Assembly: GCF_041737845.1 (NCBI RefSeq)
Contig: NZ_JBGSQX010000049.1
Span: 1 to 26,429 of the forward strand
Direction of reading: 5' to 3'
From: Desulfococcus sp041737845
Lineage (GTDB): Bacteria; Desulfobacterota; Desulfobacteria; Desulfobacterales; Desulfococcaceae
DNA: 26,429 nt
The translations under genes were made by a program, and so were the position numbers. Below are positions 1 through 8,887 of the stretch, in pieces; position 1 is the stretch's first letter; every line of letters starts with the position of its first letter. The notes under the pieces were generated by a model. The model worked only from the letters and a program-made list of their open reading frames with translations, made no database searches and had not been told where the DNA came from.

Positions 1-1247
1 TGGCCGATGGCTTGGGCCGCCCGGCGCACGCCGCCGGCCAGGAGGCCGCCCAGGCTCTCTCCCGCGGCCATCTGGCGGATGAGGGTTTCCATAACGGCGC
101 CGTTGCCCCAGGAGAGGTCCAGGCCTCCGGAGAGCTTCCGGTCGAGGATGCCCCGGTCGTGGAGGTCCATGGCAAAGGCGATGGCCGTGGCCGCCGAGGT
201 GGAGTCGAGCCCCAGGCGGGTCAGGAGGTTGTCCAGGTGGATGAGGGTGGGGGCGTCGGCCAGGCCGCACTTGGCCCCGAGGTTGATCATGGGCTCGAAC
301 TCGGGCCGGAAGAGGTCCCGGTCCTTGTATTTCCCTTCCGTGAACCGGAGAACGGCTTTGCACCGCACCGGGCAGCGCGCGCATCCCCGGGTGCGGACCC
401 GGGCCTCCCTCAAGCCCGCGCCGTCCAGGGCGACGGACCCGGAAAACCGCCGCTCCCGGTAGTTGCGGGTGCTCATGAGGGCGTTGTCGTCGGCCCATTT
501 GACGTAGCCTGCGCCGCCCAGCTCCGAGAAAACCTTGAAATCCGGCGAGCCGGTGATCCGGCGGAGGTAGTCCGTGACCGCCGCCCTGACGGCCTCCGAC
601 TTCTGCTCCCGCCGGGGCCTTCCGTCCCCCCGGACCACGATGGCCTTGAGCCGTTTTGCGCCCATCACCGCGCCCATGCCCGTCCGCCCGGCGGCATGGT
701 CCCGGTCCGACACGATGCAGGCGAAGGCGGCGCCGGTTTCGCCGCCCGGCCCGATGGCGAGGGACTGGAACGCCTCTCCGGGAAAGAGGTCTTCCAGGGC
801 GGCGTGGGTTTCCTCCGTGTCCAGCCCCCACAGTCCGGCGGCGTCGCGGATGTGCGCGCCGTCGGGGCCGATGTCGAGGAAGACCGGCCGGTCGGCCCGG
901 CCCCGGAGGACGATGCTCCCGTATCCGGCCTCCCGGAGCCGGATCCCGGCATCGCCGCCGACATTGGAGCTCCCCAGGAGCCCGGTGAGGGGGCTCACGG
1001 CGTTGATATGGAGGCGCGAAGACGACGGCGCCGGGGTCCCGGTGAGGAGGCCGTTGGAAAACAGCAGCGGGTTCTCCGGCGCGAGGGGGAGGATGCCACG
1101 GGCCGTACCCCGGAGATGCCGGTAGAGCATCCCCACATTCAGGGCCCGGCCCCCGAGCCATTTCCGGCACGTCGATTCGGGCAGGGGGCGGGATGCGACG
1201 GCACCGTCGGCGAGGTCGACGGATAGGAGATTTCCGAAATGGGACAT
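1..1247 (-). CDS. Aldehyde:ferredoxin oxidoreductase family protein, partial (C-terminus beyond left edge)
   Basis: Tungsten/molybdenum-pterin enzyme family that oxidises aldehydes (or related acids) with ferredoxin. About 415 residues are visible and the frame runs open off the left edge. The N-terminus starts MSHFGNLLSVDL and has the family's pterin-binding GGRALNVGML stretch near residue 30. The signature MGAVMGAKRLKAIVVRG lies around residues 190-205. A C-x2-C-x3-C cluster (GCARCPVRC) sits near residues 286-293, where AORs bind their [4Fe-4S] cluster; the fourth Cys would lie in the missing C-terminus. I chose the ATG at 1247 because the VDL-type N-terminus fits the family; an in-frame ATG at 1280 adds 11 residues. 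The gene is divergent from the RND operon. Substrate cannot be told: it could be an AOR, a formaldehyde-type or a benzoyl-CoA-reductase-like paralog. Confidence 0.93.
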   Translation of the reverse strand, partial: MSHFGNLLSVDLADGAVASRPLPESTCRKWLGGRALNVGMLYRHLRGTARGILPLAPENPLLFSNGLLTGTPAPSSSRLHINAVSPLTGLLGSSNVGGDAGIRLREAGYGSIVLRGRADRPVFLDIGPDGAHIRDAAGLWGLDTEETHAALEDLFPGEAFQSLAIGPGGETGAAFACIVSDRDHAAGRTGMGAVMGAKRLKAIVVRGDGRPRREQKSEAVRAAVTDYLRRITGSPDFKVFSELGGAGYVKWADDNALMSTRNYRERRFSGSVALDGAGLREARVRTRGCARCPVRCKAVLRFTEGKYKDRDLFRPEFEPMINLGAKCGLADAPTLIHLDNLLTRLGLDSTSAATAIAFAMDLHDRGILDRKLSGGLDLSWGNGAVMETLIRQMAAGESLGGLLAGGVRRAAQAIG

Positions 1248-1432
1248 GGCTTCCCTTGATTGAACTTGCTGGATTCCCATGAAAAAAAATGAAAGCTGGG
1301 CGGCCCGCGAGCCGCGGCGCTTCCATTCACCTCCCGGCTTATCGGGTGTTATACGGGAAAGGGAGTTGAATGCAAGCGGATTTTGAACGTCGGCGGGGCG
1401 GAATCCGGAACATCGTTACCGGTTTCTCCGCA

Positions 1433-1461
1433 TTGACATCGACGCCTTCAGGGAATATAGT
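1433..1461 (+). promoter_or_regulatory. Sigma-70-type promoter for the RND efflux operon
   Basis: A perfect -35 TTGACA at 1433-1438 is followed by a 17-base spacer and TATAGT at 1456-1461. Transcription would start near 1468, leaving a leader of about 100 bases before the membrane-fusion protein ATG at 1565. No flanking operator or regulator gene is visible. The rest of the 1248-1564 gap shows nothing else I can support. Confidence 0.7.
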
Positions 1462-1564
1462 TCCACCCACGATGGAAGCGGACCAGATGAGACGGTTTCC
1501 AGGGGTTTGGAGCCGTTTTGTTTTGTTTAATGGGGATTCATCCCTCTCTTTGTGAAACAGGGTC

Positions 1565-2695
1565 ATGAAAAAGAAAATATTTTTCACCATTATTGGCTTG
1601 ATCGCCCTGGTCGGGGTCATCGGCGGCATCAAGGCCCTCCAGATCGGGCAGATGGTCGCCCAGGGGAAGAACTTTTCCCCCCCGCCCGAGACGGTGACCA
1701 CGGCCCGGGCCGCCGCCGCGTCATGGGAATCCCTCATCCCCTCCGTCGGGTCCCTGGAGGCGGTTCAGGGCGTCATGGTAACGGCAGAGCTGACCGGAAA
1801 GGTCACCCGCATCGCCTTTGCGCCCGGCAAAAAGGTCAAGGCAGGGGATCTCCTGGTGACCCAGGACACCTCATCCGAAGAGGCCCGGCTGCGGGCCGCC
1901 GAAGCTGCGATGGCGCTGGCGAAGATCAACTTCGACCGCGCCAGGGGGCTCCTGGCCCAGCAGGCGATTTCGAAATCCGAGTTCGACAACGCCGACGCCC
2001 AGCTCAAGTCGGCCGTGGCAGAGGCGGACGGCATCCGCACCCTCATCGAGAAAAAGACCATCCGGGCGCCCTTCTCGGGGAGGCTGGGCATGCGCCTCGT
2101 CAACCTGGGACAGCTCCTGAAGGAGGGCACCCCCATCGTGACGCTCCAGGCCCTCGATCCCATCTTCGTCAACTTTCTCCTGCCCCAGCAGGAGATCGCC
2201 CGGGTGCGAAGGGGGCTTACGGTCCGGGTCAAGACCGACGCCCTTCCCGGTGAGACCCTCGAAGGCAGGATCACCGCCATCAACCCGGAGGTCGATTCCG
2301 CCACCCGCAATATCCGCATCCAGGCTACCCTGGACAACCCCGACGAGCGGCTCCGTCCCGGCATGTTCGCCAATGTGGCCGTGGTGATGCCCGATCCCAA
2401 GCCGGTGATCGTCATCCCCGAGACGGCCGTCCTCTTCGCCCCTTACAGCGATTCCGTGTTCATCGTAGAGGAGCAGAAATCTGAAACGGACGGCAAGCCG
2501 GCTTTGGTTCTTCGCCAGCAGTTCGTCCGGCTGGGGGAGAAGCAGGGGGACTTCGCCGCCGTAGTGTCTGGGCTCGAAGACGGGCAGACGGTCGTGAGCA
2601 CCGGGGTCTTCAAGCTCCGCAACGGCCAGTCCGTCGTCGTCGACAACACCCTCTCGCCGGAGTTCAAGACGGCCCCGAAGCCGGAAAACAACTGA
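1565..2695 (+). CDS. RND efflux periplasmic adaptor (membrane fusion protein, HlyD/AcrA family)
   Basis: 376 residues, typical length for the family. It bridges an inner-membrane RND pump to an outer-membrane channel. A single N-terminal transmembrane anchor (residues 4-22, FFTIIGLIALVGVIGGI) replaces the lipobox of AcrA. Then come a lipoyl/barrel-sandwich half (VTAELTGKVTRIAFAPGKKV, about residues 73-92), an Ala-rich alpha hairpin (about 105-165), the second lipoyl half (IRAPFSGRLGMRLVNLGQ, about 167-185), and beta-barrel and membrane-proximal domains. The RND permease starts 76 bases downstream, so the two form an operon. The start has only a short AGGG just upstream, but the anchor begins right after it, which supports the ATG. 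Substrates are unknown. Confidence 0.95.
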   Translation: MKKKIFFTIIGLIALVGVIGGIKALQIGQMVAQGKNFSPPPETVTTARAAAASWESLIPSVGSLEAVQGVMVTAELTGKVTRIAFAPGKKVKAGDLLVTQDTSSEEARLRAAEAAMALAKINFDRARGLLAQQAISKSEFDNADAQLKSAVAEADGIRTLIEKKTIRAPFSGRLGMRLVNLGQLLKEGTPIVTLQALDPIFVNFLLPQQEIARVRRGLTVRVKTDALPGETLEGRITAINPEVDSATRNIRIQATLDNPDERLRPGMFANVAVVMPDPKPVIVIPETAVLFAPYSDSVFIVEEQKSETDGKPALVLRQQFVRLGEKQGDFAAVVSGLEDGQTVVSTGVFKLRNGQSVVVDNTLSPEFKTAPKPENN

Positions 2696-2771
2696 ATCAG
2701 GGGCCTTCGCCGACGCCTTTCGGGACGTCAGGCGCCGGCCTTTGCACACAGGTCATACAGGGTTTCTCACC

Positions 2772-5700
2772 ATGAAAGCGTTTACCGATATCTTCATCCA
2801 CCGGCCGGTCCTGTCGCTGGTGGTCAGCCTTCTGATCATCATCTCCGGGCTCCAGGCGATCCGCTCCGTCAACGTCCGGCAGTATCCCCGCAGTGAAAAC
2901 TCGGCGGTCACGATCATGACGGTCTATGTAGGCGCCAGCGCCGAGCTGGTTCGGGGATTCATCACGACACCCCTGGAGCGGGCCATCGCCGCGGCCGACG
3001 GCATCGAGTATATCGAGTCCCAGAGCGCCCAGGGGCTCTCGACCATCACCGTCCGCCTCAAGCTCAACTACGATCCCATCAAGGCCCTGTCGGAGATCAG
3101 CTCAAAGGTCGACCAGGTCCGCGGAGACCTGCCGCCGGAGGCCGAGGTGCCCATCATCAACGTCGAGTCGGTCGACAGCCAGTTTGCGTCGGCCTACCTC
3201 AGCTTCACCTCCGACGTGCTCGAACAGAACGAGATCACCGACTACCTGGTCCGGGTGGTCCAGCCCCGGCTTTCGGCCATCGAGGGCGTCCAGCGCGCCG
3301 ACATCCTGGGGGCCCGCACCTTTGCCATGCGCATCTGGCTCAAGCCCGAGCGGATGGCGGCCTTCGGCATCAGCCCCCAGCAGGTGCGGCAGGCCCTCGC
3401 CGCCAACAATTTCCTGGCGGCGGTGGGCGAGACCAAGGGGTCCCTCGTCCAGGTCAACCTCATCTCCAATACCGACCTCAGCACGGTTCGGGAGTTCAAG
3501 CGCCTGGTCATCCGCGAGCAGGACGGGGCCATCGTCCGCCTCGAGGACATCGGCGAGGTCGCGCTGGGGGCGGAGGACTACGACGCCGAGGTCCGGTTTT
3601 CGGGCCAGACCGCCGTGTTCATGGGCATATGGCCCCTGCCCAACGCCAACTCCATCGACGTCATCCGGAGGGTAACCCATGAGATGGCCGACATCGAGCG
3701 GCAGCTCCCCTCCGGCATGACGGCCCGCGTGGCCTATGATGCCACCAATTACATCACCAACGCCATCCGAGAGGTGACCAAGACCCTGGGGGACACCCTC
3801 CTCATCGTCGTGGTCATCATCTTCCTCTTTCTGGGGTCGCTCCGTTCGGTGCTCATCCCGGTGGTGGCCATTCCCCTCTCCCTCATCGGCGCCGTCTTTC
3901 TGATGCAGGTGTTCGGGTTCACCATCAACCTGCTGACCCTGCTCGCCATCGTGCTCTCGGTGGGGCTCGTGGTCGACGACGCCATCGTGGTGGTGGAAAA
4001 CGTGGAGCGGCACCTGAGCAATGGAGAGTCGCCCACGGACGCCGCCATCCTGGGCGCCCGGGAGCTGATCGGTCCGATCATCGCCATGACGATCACCCTG
4101 GCGGCGGTCTACGCGCCCATCGGCCTTCAGGGCGGGCTCACCGGCGCGCTCTTTAGGGAGTTCGCCTTCACCCTGGCCGGCGCCGTGACCATCTCGGGCG
4201 TCGTAGCCCTCACCCTGTCGCCCATGATGTCGGCGAAACTGCTCAAACCCGGGATCGGAGAGCGCGGGCTCGCCGGAAAGATCTCCCGGGACTTCAACCG
4301 ATTGCGAGCCCTGTACGGAAAGATTCTCGATGCGACCCTGAACGCACGTCCTGCGGTCTACACGGTCTGGATCATCGTGAGCCTGCTTGCCGTTCCCATG
4401 TTCATCATGTCGCCGGTGGAGCTTGCGCCGACCGAGGACCAGGGCGTCATTTTCGGCATCCTCGACGCGGCGGCCAATTCAACCCTCGACCAGAACAGCC
4501 CCTATGCCGCGGCCGCCAACGATGCCTTCCTGAGCATCCCGGAAACCAACTTCACCTTTCAGGTCACCTCCCCGACATCCGGGTTCGGAGGCATGGTCCT
4601 CAAACCATGGGAGGAGCGCGACCGCACCGTGTTTGAGATCCTTCCCGAGGTCCAGGGAAAGCTCGCCGTCATCCCGGGGATCCGGATGTTCCCCGTGACC
4701 CCGCCGGCCCTGCCGGGCGGCGGCCAGTTCCCGGTGGAGTTTCTCCTGACCTCGACGGCGGAGTCGGACCTGATCCTGCAGTTCGCCCGCCAGATCCAGT
4801 TCAAGGCCATGAAAAGCGGCATGTTCGCCTTCCCGCCCATCATCGACGTCAAGATCGACCAGCCCCAGTCCGAGATCGTCATCGACCGGGACAAGGTGGC
4901 CTCCCTGGGCCTGAACCTTGCACAGGTGGGCCAGGATATCGCGGCCATGCTGGGCGGCAATTACGTCAACCGTTTCAACATCGCCGGAAGGAGCTACAAG
5001 GTCATCCCCCAGATCAGCCGGGTCGACCGCCTCAATCCCGAGCAGCTCCTCAATATTTACGTGGCCGGCCCCGACGGCGGGCTCCTGCCTCTGAGCACCA
5101 TCGCGACCATCCGGAACAGCACGACGGCCCGGTCCCTGAACCGGTTCCAGCAGCTCAACGCGGTCAAGATCAGCGGGGTGGCGGTCCGGCCCCTGGACGA
5201 GGCCCTCCGGTTCCTGGAGGACGAGGCCCGGGCCATCCTGCCCCAGGGCTACGTGCTGGACTATACCGGGGAGTCCCGCCAGCTCCGGACCGAGGGGAAC
5301 AAGTTCATCCAGGCTTTTCTCCTGGCCGTCGTCCTCATCTTCCTGGTGCTGGCGGCCCAGTTCAACAGCTTCCGGGACCCCTTCGTGATTCTCGCGGGAT
5401 CGGTGCCCCTGGCCATGTTCGGCGCCCTGGTCTTCACCTTCCTCAAGATGCCCGACCCCAACGTGGCTTTCTGGACCCAGGGCTGGACCACCACCCTCAA
5501 CATCTATTCCCAGGTCGGGCTCGTGACCCTGGTAGGCCTGGTCTCCAAGAACGGCATCCTGGTGGTGGAGTTCGCCAACAAGCTCCAGGAGAAGGGGATG
5601 GGCAAGCGGGAGGCGGTGCGCGAGGCGGCCATGACCCGGCTGCGGCCGATCCTCATGACCAGCGGCGCCACCATCGCCGGCCACTTTCCCCTGACCCTCG

Positions 5701-5873
5701 TCACCGGCGCGGGCGCCGCGGCCCGGAACTCCATCGGCCTGGTCCTGGTGGGCGGCATGGCCATCGGCACGATATTCACCCTCTTCGTGATCCCGTCCAT
5801 CTACATGCTGGTGGCGCGGGACCACGCCAAGTCGGAAAAGCCGGCGGCCGAGGCGGCCGAAATCACCGCCTGA
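2772..5873 (+). CDS. RND efflux permease, hydrophobe/amphiphile efflux-1 (AcrB/MexB-like)
   Basis: 1033 residues, the full family length. It is a proton-driven inner-membrane pump acting with the adaptor encoded upstream. The first transmembrane helix follows FTDIFIHRPVLS. Motif VGLVVDDAIVVVENVER near residue 402 contains the paired Asp of the proton relay, and GLVSKNGILVVEF near residue 925 carries the matching Lys, so the relay looks intact. Two large periplasmic loops occur as expected (about 30-330 and 550-860). I chose ATG 2772 over an in-frame TTG at 2742 because MKAFTDIFIHRPVL is the typical N-terminus and AGGG lies 9 bases before it. No outer-membrane TolC-like factor follows, so the pump must borrow one encoded elsewhere. 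Confidence 0.96.
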   Translation: MKAFTDIFIHRPVLSLVVSLLIIISGLQAIRSVNVRQYPRSENSAVTIMTVYVGASAELVRGFITTPLERAIAAADGIEYIESQSAQGLSTITVRLKLNYDPIKALSEISSKVDQVRGDLPPEAEVPIINVESVDSQFASAYLSFTSDVLEQNEITDYLVRVVQPRLSAIEGVQRADILGARTFAMRIWLKPERMAAFGISPQQVRQALAANNFLAAVGETKGSLVQVNLISNTDLSTVREFKRLVIREQDGAIVRLEDIGEVALGAEDYDAEVRFSGQTAVFMGIWPLPNANSIDVIRRVTHEMADIERQLPSGMTARVAYDATNYITNAIREVTKTLGDTLLIVVVIIFLFLGSLRSVLIPVVAIPLSLIGAVFLMQVFGFTINLLTLLAIVLSVGLVVDDAIVVVENVERHLSNGESPTDAAILGARELIGPIIAMTITLAAVYAPIGLQGGLTGALFREFAFTLAGAVTISGVVALTLSPMMSAKLLKPGIGERGLAGKISRDFNRLRALYGKILDATLNARPAVYTVWIIVSLLAVPMFIMSPVELAPTEDQGVIFGILDAAANSTLDQNSPYAAAANDAFLSIPETNFTFQVTSPTSGFGGMVLKPWEERDRTVFEILPEVQGKLAVIPGIRMFPVTPPALPGGGQFPVEFLLTSTAESDLILQFARQIQFKAMKSGMFAFPPIIDVKIDQPQSEIVIDRDKVASLGLNLAQVGQDIAAMLGGNYVNRFNIAGRSYKVIPQISRVDRLNPEQLLNIYVAGPDGGLLPLSTIATIRNSTTARSLNRFQQLNAVKISGVAVRPLDEALRFLEDEARAILPQGYVLDYTGESRQLRTEGNKFIQAFLLAVVLIFLVLAAQFNSFRDPFVILAGSVPLAMFGALVFTFLKMPDPNVAFWTQGWTTTLNIYSQVGLVTLVGLVSKNGILVVEFANKLQEKGMGKREAVREAAMTRLRPILMTSGATIAGHFPLTLVTGAGAAARNSIGLVLVGGMAIGTIFTLFVIPSIYMLVARDHAKSEKPAAEAAEITA

Positions 5874-5896
5874 ACGGGGGGCGCTCAGGGCATGGT

Positions 5897-5958
5897 CCTC
5901 CCGGGAAGGATTCCGGGGAGGTCAGCGATATCGGGGAAAACCGAAGCGGTCTTCCCCG
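5897..5958. terminator. Two hairpins between convergent genes, probable bidirectional terminator region
   Basis: Between the converging permease and FAD-dehydrogenase genes lie two stem-loops. 5897-5907 pairs with 5911-5921 (10 of 11 bases, 3-base loop). 5932-5938 (CGGGGAA) pairs with 5952-5958 (TTCCCCG), with an inner ACCG/CGGT stem. Neither has a run of T on either strand, so they are not canonical intrinsic terminators, but the location fits termination from both sides. Confidence 0.45.
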
Positions 5959-5979
5959 TCTCGGTTTCATGGGGCGGTG

Positions 5980-7605
5980 TCAGCCGGGGTCGGTTGTTGC
6001 GGGTTCGGTCTCGAGGATGCTGAGGGCCACGGCCTCCGCCGCTTCGATGCCGTCGACGGCGGAGGAGACGATGCCGCCGGCGTATCCCGCGCCCTCCCCG
6101 GCGGGAAAGAGGCCCCGCAGGCCGGTGCTCTGGCCGTCCCCGCCGCGGAGGATCCGGAGGGGGGAGGAGGTGCGGGTCTCGACCCCGGTCAAAATTGCGT
6201 CGTCCATGGCAAACCCCCTGAGCTTCCTGTCGAAGGCCGGGATGGCCTCGCGGAGGGCGTCGACGGCATAGTCGGGGAGGCAGGCGGCGAGGTCCGTCAG
6301 GTCGACCCCGGGCCGGTAGGAGGGCCGGACCGTACCCAGCCCGGTCGACGGCCGGCCCGCCAGAAAGTCTTCCACGCGCTGGCCCGGGGCGTCGTAATTC
6401 TCCCCGCCCAGGAGGAATGCGCGCTGCTCCCACCGGCGCTGAAAGGCGATGCCCGAAAGAGGGCCGCCGGGGTAGTCTTCCGGCGTGACGCCGACGACGA
6501 TGGCGCTGTTGGCGTTCCGCGCGCTGCGGGCATACTGGCTCATGCCGTTGGTGACGACGCAGCCGACCTCCGAGGTCGCCGCGACCACCGTGCCCCCCGG
6601 GCACATGCAGAAGCTGTAGACCGAGCGGCCGTTTTGGCAGTGGTGGACCAGCCTGTAGTCGGCCGCGCCCAGGAGCGGATGGCCGGCCTGCTTTCCGAAC
6701 CGTGCCCGGTCGATGACGGCCTGGGGGTGCTCGATGCGCAATCCCACGGAAAAGGGCTTCGCCGTCATGGGAATGCCCCGGTCCGCAAGCATCTCGAAGG
6801 TGTCCCGGGCGCTGTGGCCGATGGCTGATACCAGGCGGGTGCAGGGGATCTTTTCGCCGCCGTCCAGGACGACGCCCCGGACCTCGCCGCTTCGGATTTC
6901 GATGTCCCGGACCCGGGTCCGGAAACGGACCTCGCCGCCCAGGGAGACGATGGTCTTGCGCATGGCCTCCACGACCTTCACCAGCTTGAAGGTGCCGATG
7001 TGGGGTTTGCTCACGTAAAGGATCTCCGGCGGGGCGCCGGCCGCAACCAACTCCGTCAGCACCTTGCGGGTCAGGTGCCTCGGGTCCCGGATCTGGGTAT
7101 AGAGCTTGCCGTCGGAGAAGGTACCGGCCCCGCCCTCGCCGAACTGAACGTTCGATTCCGGGTCGAAGGCGCGTTTTCGCCAGAACCGGAAGGTGTCGGC
7201 GGTGCGCTCCCGCACGCTCCGTCCCCGTTCGAGCAGGATCGGCCGGAACCCCGACTGGGCCAGGACCAGGCCGGCGAACAGCCCGCAGGGTCCGGTGCCG
7301 ATCACCACGGGCCGGTCTTTCAAGGCGGCGGGGGCGTGTGCGACAAAGCGGTAGCGCGTGTCCGGTGCGGGCCTGACCCGGGGGTCACCAGCCATGCGCG
7401 CCAAGATCTCGCTCTCCTTCGGGGTCTCGACGTCCAGGGTGTAGATGAAGGTGATGCGGTTTTGTTTCCGGGCGTCGACGCCGCGCCGGAAGACGGTGTA
7501 GCCGGACAGCTCATGGGCGGGGATGGACAGCTTTTCGAGAATGGCGTCCCGGAGCATGCCTTCGGGGTGGTCGATGGGGAGCCGCACCTCCGTGATGCGC
7601 AGCAT
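5980..7605 (-). CDS. FAD-dependent dehydrogenase (COG2509-type NAD(P)/FAD oxidoreductase)
   Basis: 541 residues. The family is a conserved but biochemically uncharacterised flavoprotein with an N-terminal extension (about residues 1-90, starting MLRITEVRLPIDHPEG) before the FAD-binding domain. The dinucleotide motif VIGTGPCGLFAGLVLA lies near residue 100 with the ribose-binding Glu in LLERGRSVRE about 25 residues on. The C-terminus has GLFPAGEGAGYAGGI, the second FAD contact typical of the family. The start at 7605 is set by AGGAG 8 bases upstream; an ORF reading extends further but into the cupin gene. It begins 11 bases after the cupin stop, so it is the last gene of a three-gene operon with a rubrerythrin-like protein, suggesting a redox or oxygen-stress role (inference). 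Confidence 0.9.
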   Translation of the reverse strand: MLRITEVRLPIDHPEGMLRDAILEKLSIPAHELSGYTVFRRGVDARKQNRITFIYTLDVETPKESEILARMAGDPRVRPAPDTRYRFVAHAPAALKDRPVVIGTGPCGLFAGLVLAQSGFRPILLERGRSVRERTADTFRFWRKRAFDPESNVQFGEGGAGTFSDGKLYTQIRDPRHLTRKVLTELVAAGAPPEILYVSKPHIGTFKLVKVVEAMRKTIVSLGGEVRFRTRVRDIEIRSGEVRGVVLDGGEKIPCTRLVSAIGHSARDTFEMLADRGIPMTAKPFSVGLRIEHPQAVIDRARFGKQAGHPLLGAADYRLVHHCQNGRSVYSFCMCPGGTVVAATSEVGCVVTNGMSQYARSARNANSAIVVGVTPEDYPGGPLSGIAFQRRWEQRAFLLGGENYDAPGQRVEDFLAGRPSTGLGTVRPSYRPGVDLTDLAACLPDYAVDALREAIPAFDRKLRGFAMDDAILTGVETRTSSPLRILRGGDGQSTGLRGLFPAGEGAGYAGGIVSSAVDGIEAAEAVALSILETEPATTDPG

Positions 7606-7616
7606 GCGGGGCGCTC

Positions 7617-8093
7617 CTATGCCGGCAGCGTGCCGGCGTCGGCGCGGCGCATGCGGTCCAGGAACAGGGCCGCCTCGGGCGTGCCTTCGGCGGGGGACCA
7701 CGGGGCGAATTCAGCCGCCGTCCGGGGGGTGTAGGGGCCCTCCTTGACCTCGGCGAACACGGCGGCGTCGGTCATCGGCACCCAGGAATGCCAGACGCCG
7801 GGCTGGAGCTCAAACCCGACGGCGCCGGTCCCCGGGCCGACGGGGACGCGCCGAATCACCCGGCCGTCGTCGTCGAACACGAGGACATCGAAGCGCCCCA
7901 GGACGACGATGGCGAACTCCGCGACCACGGGATGCCGGTGGGGGCGGAAATAAGAATCCATCCGGGCGGCGATAAGGTAGCGCTGGACGGGGTCGTCGGC
8001 CGATTCGTGGATGTTGTAGTTCGTCCGGCGCCGGGGATTTCGCCCGGCCAGGGCGATCATGGCGTTCAACAGGTCGGTGGTGATGATCTTCAT
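7617..8093 (-). CDS. WbuC family cupin-fold metalloprotein
   Basis: 158 residues from MKIITTDLL. It shows the WbuC pattern: RRRTNYNIHESADDPVQRYLIA near residues 22-43, the cupin metal motif FRPHRHPVVAEF (His-x-His plus Glu), a second His in GVWHSWVP, and the ending EVKEGPYTPRTAAEFAPWSPAEG that marks the family. Members are small cytoplasmic beta-barrel proteins, often in polysaccharide loci; the reaction is not established. An in-frame ATG at 8114 overlaps the upstream stop codon, but ATG 8093 has AGGA 10 bases before it and gives the usual N-terminus. It sits 17 bases after the rubrerythrin-like gene and 11 bases before the flavoprotein, so it is the middle gene of their operon. No O-antigen genes are nearby, so the context departs from the namesake. 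Confidence 0.9.
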   Translation of the reverse strand: MKIITTDLLNAMIALAGRNPRRRTNYNIHESADDPVQRYLIAARMDSYFRPHRHPVVAEFAIVVLGRFDVLVFDDDGRVIRRVPVGPGTGAVGFELQPGVWHSWVPMTDAAVFAEVKEGPYTPRTAAEFAPWSPAEGTPEAALFLDRMRRADAGTLPA

Positions 8094-8110
8094 GGGGTCG
8101 GTGTCCTGCA

Positions 8111-8614
8111 TCATTCCATGTCGAACTCTTTGATGTCAAACCAGTAGCCGGTGCGGCTGATGTAGTCGAGTTCGGCCTGGACGATCTCGATGTGACCGTG
8201 TTCGCTCTCCAGGAACCGGGCGAACATGGGGCGGGTGTCATCGGCCATCTCCTCGACCATCTTCTCATAGAACCGGCTGGTTTCGATCTCCACGGCAAGG
8301 GCCTTGGCAAGCATCCGCTTCTCGTCCGTCCGGTCTTCCCTGGCCATGGTCTGTCTAAGCGCCGCCATACCGTCGCGGATGGCCTGTGCCGGAGGCACGA
8401 CGGACTTCACGTCATCTATCCGGATGACGCCCGCCCGATCCCATTCCTCCAGTTTGTGGTGAAGATAATCGAGATGCCGCTGCTCGTCCTCGGCCAGGAG
8501 CCCGAAAACGCGCTTCCCCGTGGGGTCCCGGGTCGATGCGGCCGCATCCCGATACAGGTCCCGAATCTTGGTCTCATAGGTGATGGCCGTTCTGATCGCT
8601 TCATCCGGTGTCAT
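8111..8614 (-). CDS. Rubrerythrin-like ferritin-fold diiron protein
   Basis: 167 residues forming a four-helix ferritin-like bundle. Putative diiron ligands are seen as AITYETKIRDLY (Glu near residue 13), EDEQRHLDYL (E-x-x-x-H pattern), EIETSRFYEKM and ESEHGHIEIV, the paired Glu...Glu-x-x-His arrangement of rubrerythrins. There is no C-terminal rubredoxin domain (no CxxC pairs), so electrons must come from another protein. Rubrerythrins reduce peroxide or store or sense iron in anaerobes; this member's job is inferred from the fold. The start is set by GGGGAGG 7 bases before the ATG at 8614. It is the first gene of an operon with a cupin and a flavoprotein, the latter a candidate reductase (inference). 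Confidence 0.88.
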   Translation of the reverse strand: MTPDEAIRTAITYETKIRDLYRDAAASTRDPTGKRVFGLLAEDEQRHLDYLHHKLEEWDRAGVIRIDDVKSVVPPAQAIRDGMAALRQTMAREDRTDEKRMLAKALAVEIETSRFYEKMVEEMADDTRPMFARFLESEHGHIEIVQAELDYISRTGYWFDIKEFDME

Positions 8615-8752
8615 GGCGTAGCCTCCCCTGTTGGTATGCCCGTAAGGTAACGCATGCTTATCAGAAATGCACGCCCGGGACAAGGCCGCTGAACCGATCC
8701 GGCTTTCCGGATAAACCGTGCCTTTCCCGCCAGATTTTCGCTGCAATTTCTA

Positions 8753-8781
8753 TTGACCCGCCATCCGGGTCGATGTTATTA
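8753..8781 (+). promoter_or_regulatory. Probable sigma-70 promoter with palindromic spacer upstream of the L,D-transpeptidase
   Basis: TTGACC at 8753-8758, a 17-base spacer, and TTATTA at 8776-8781 face the L,D-transpeptidase gene. The GACCC...GGGTC inverted repeat spans 8755-8771, overlapping the -35 element and spacer, a position where an operator would act. Downstream, GCGCCCC/GGGGCGC can pair across roughly 8840-8875 in the leader. This 8615-8887 gap is divergent and must also serve the rubrerythrin operon. Confidence 0.45.
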
Positions 8782-8887
8782 ATATAGCCCAATAAGATCA
8801 GAGCGTTAATTAAGGCCAAGTGTGGTTACCCCTCGGGGCGCCCCCTTTTTCAGGCCTTGCGGGGCGCGGGAGGATCGAAAATGACGC

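Noticed and set aside
12..1226. A 404-codon plus-strand ORF covering the left end.
   Set aside because: It is the antisense shadow of the AOR-family gene, whose conserved motifs are on the minus strand.
4479..5825. A 448-codon minus-strand ORF within the RND permease.
   Set aside because: It is low-complexity His/Asp/Gly-rich antisense of a GC-rich gene; the plus-strand frame has the complete AcrB-like motifs.
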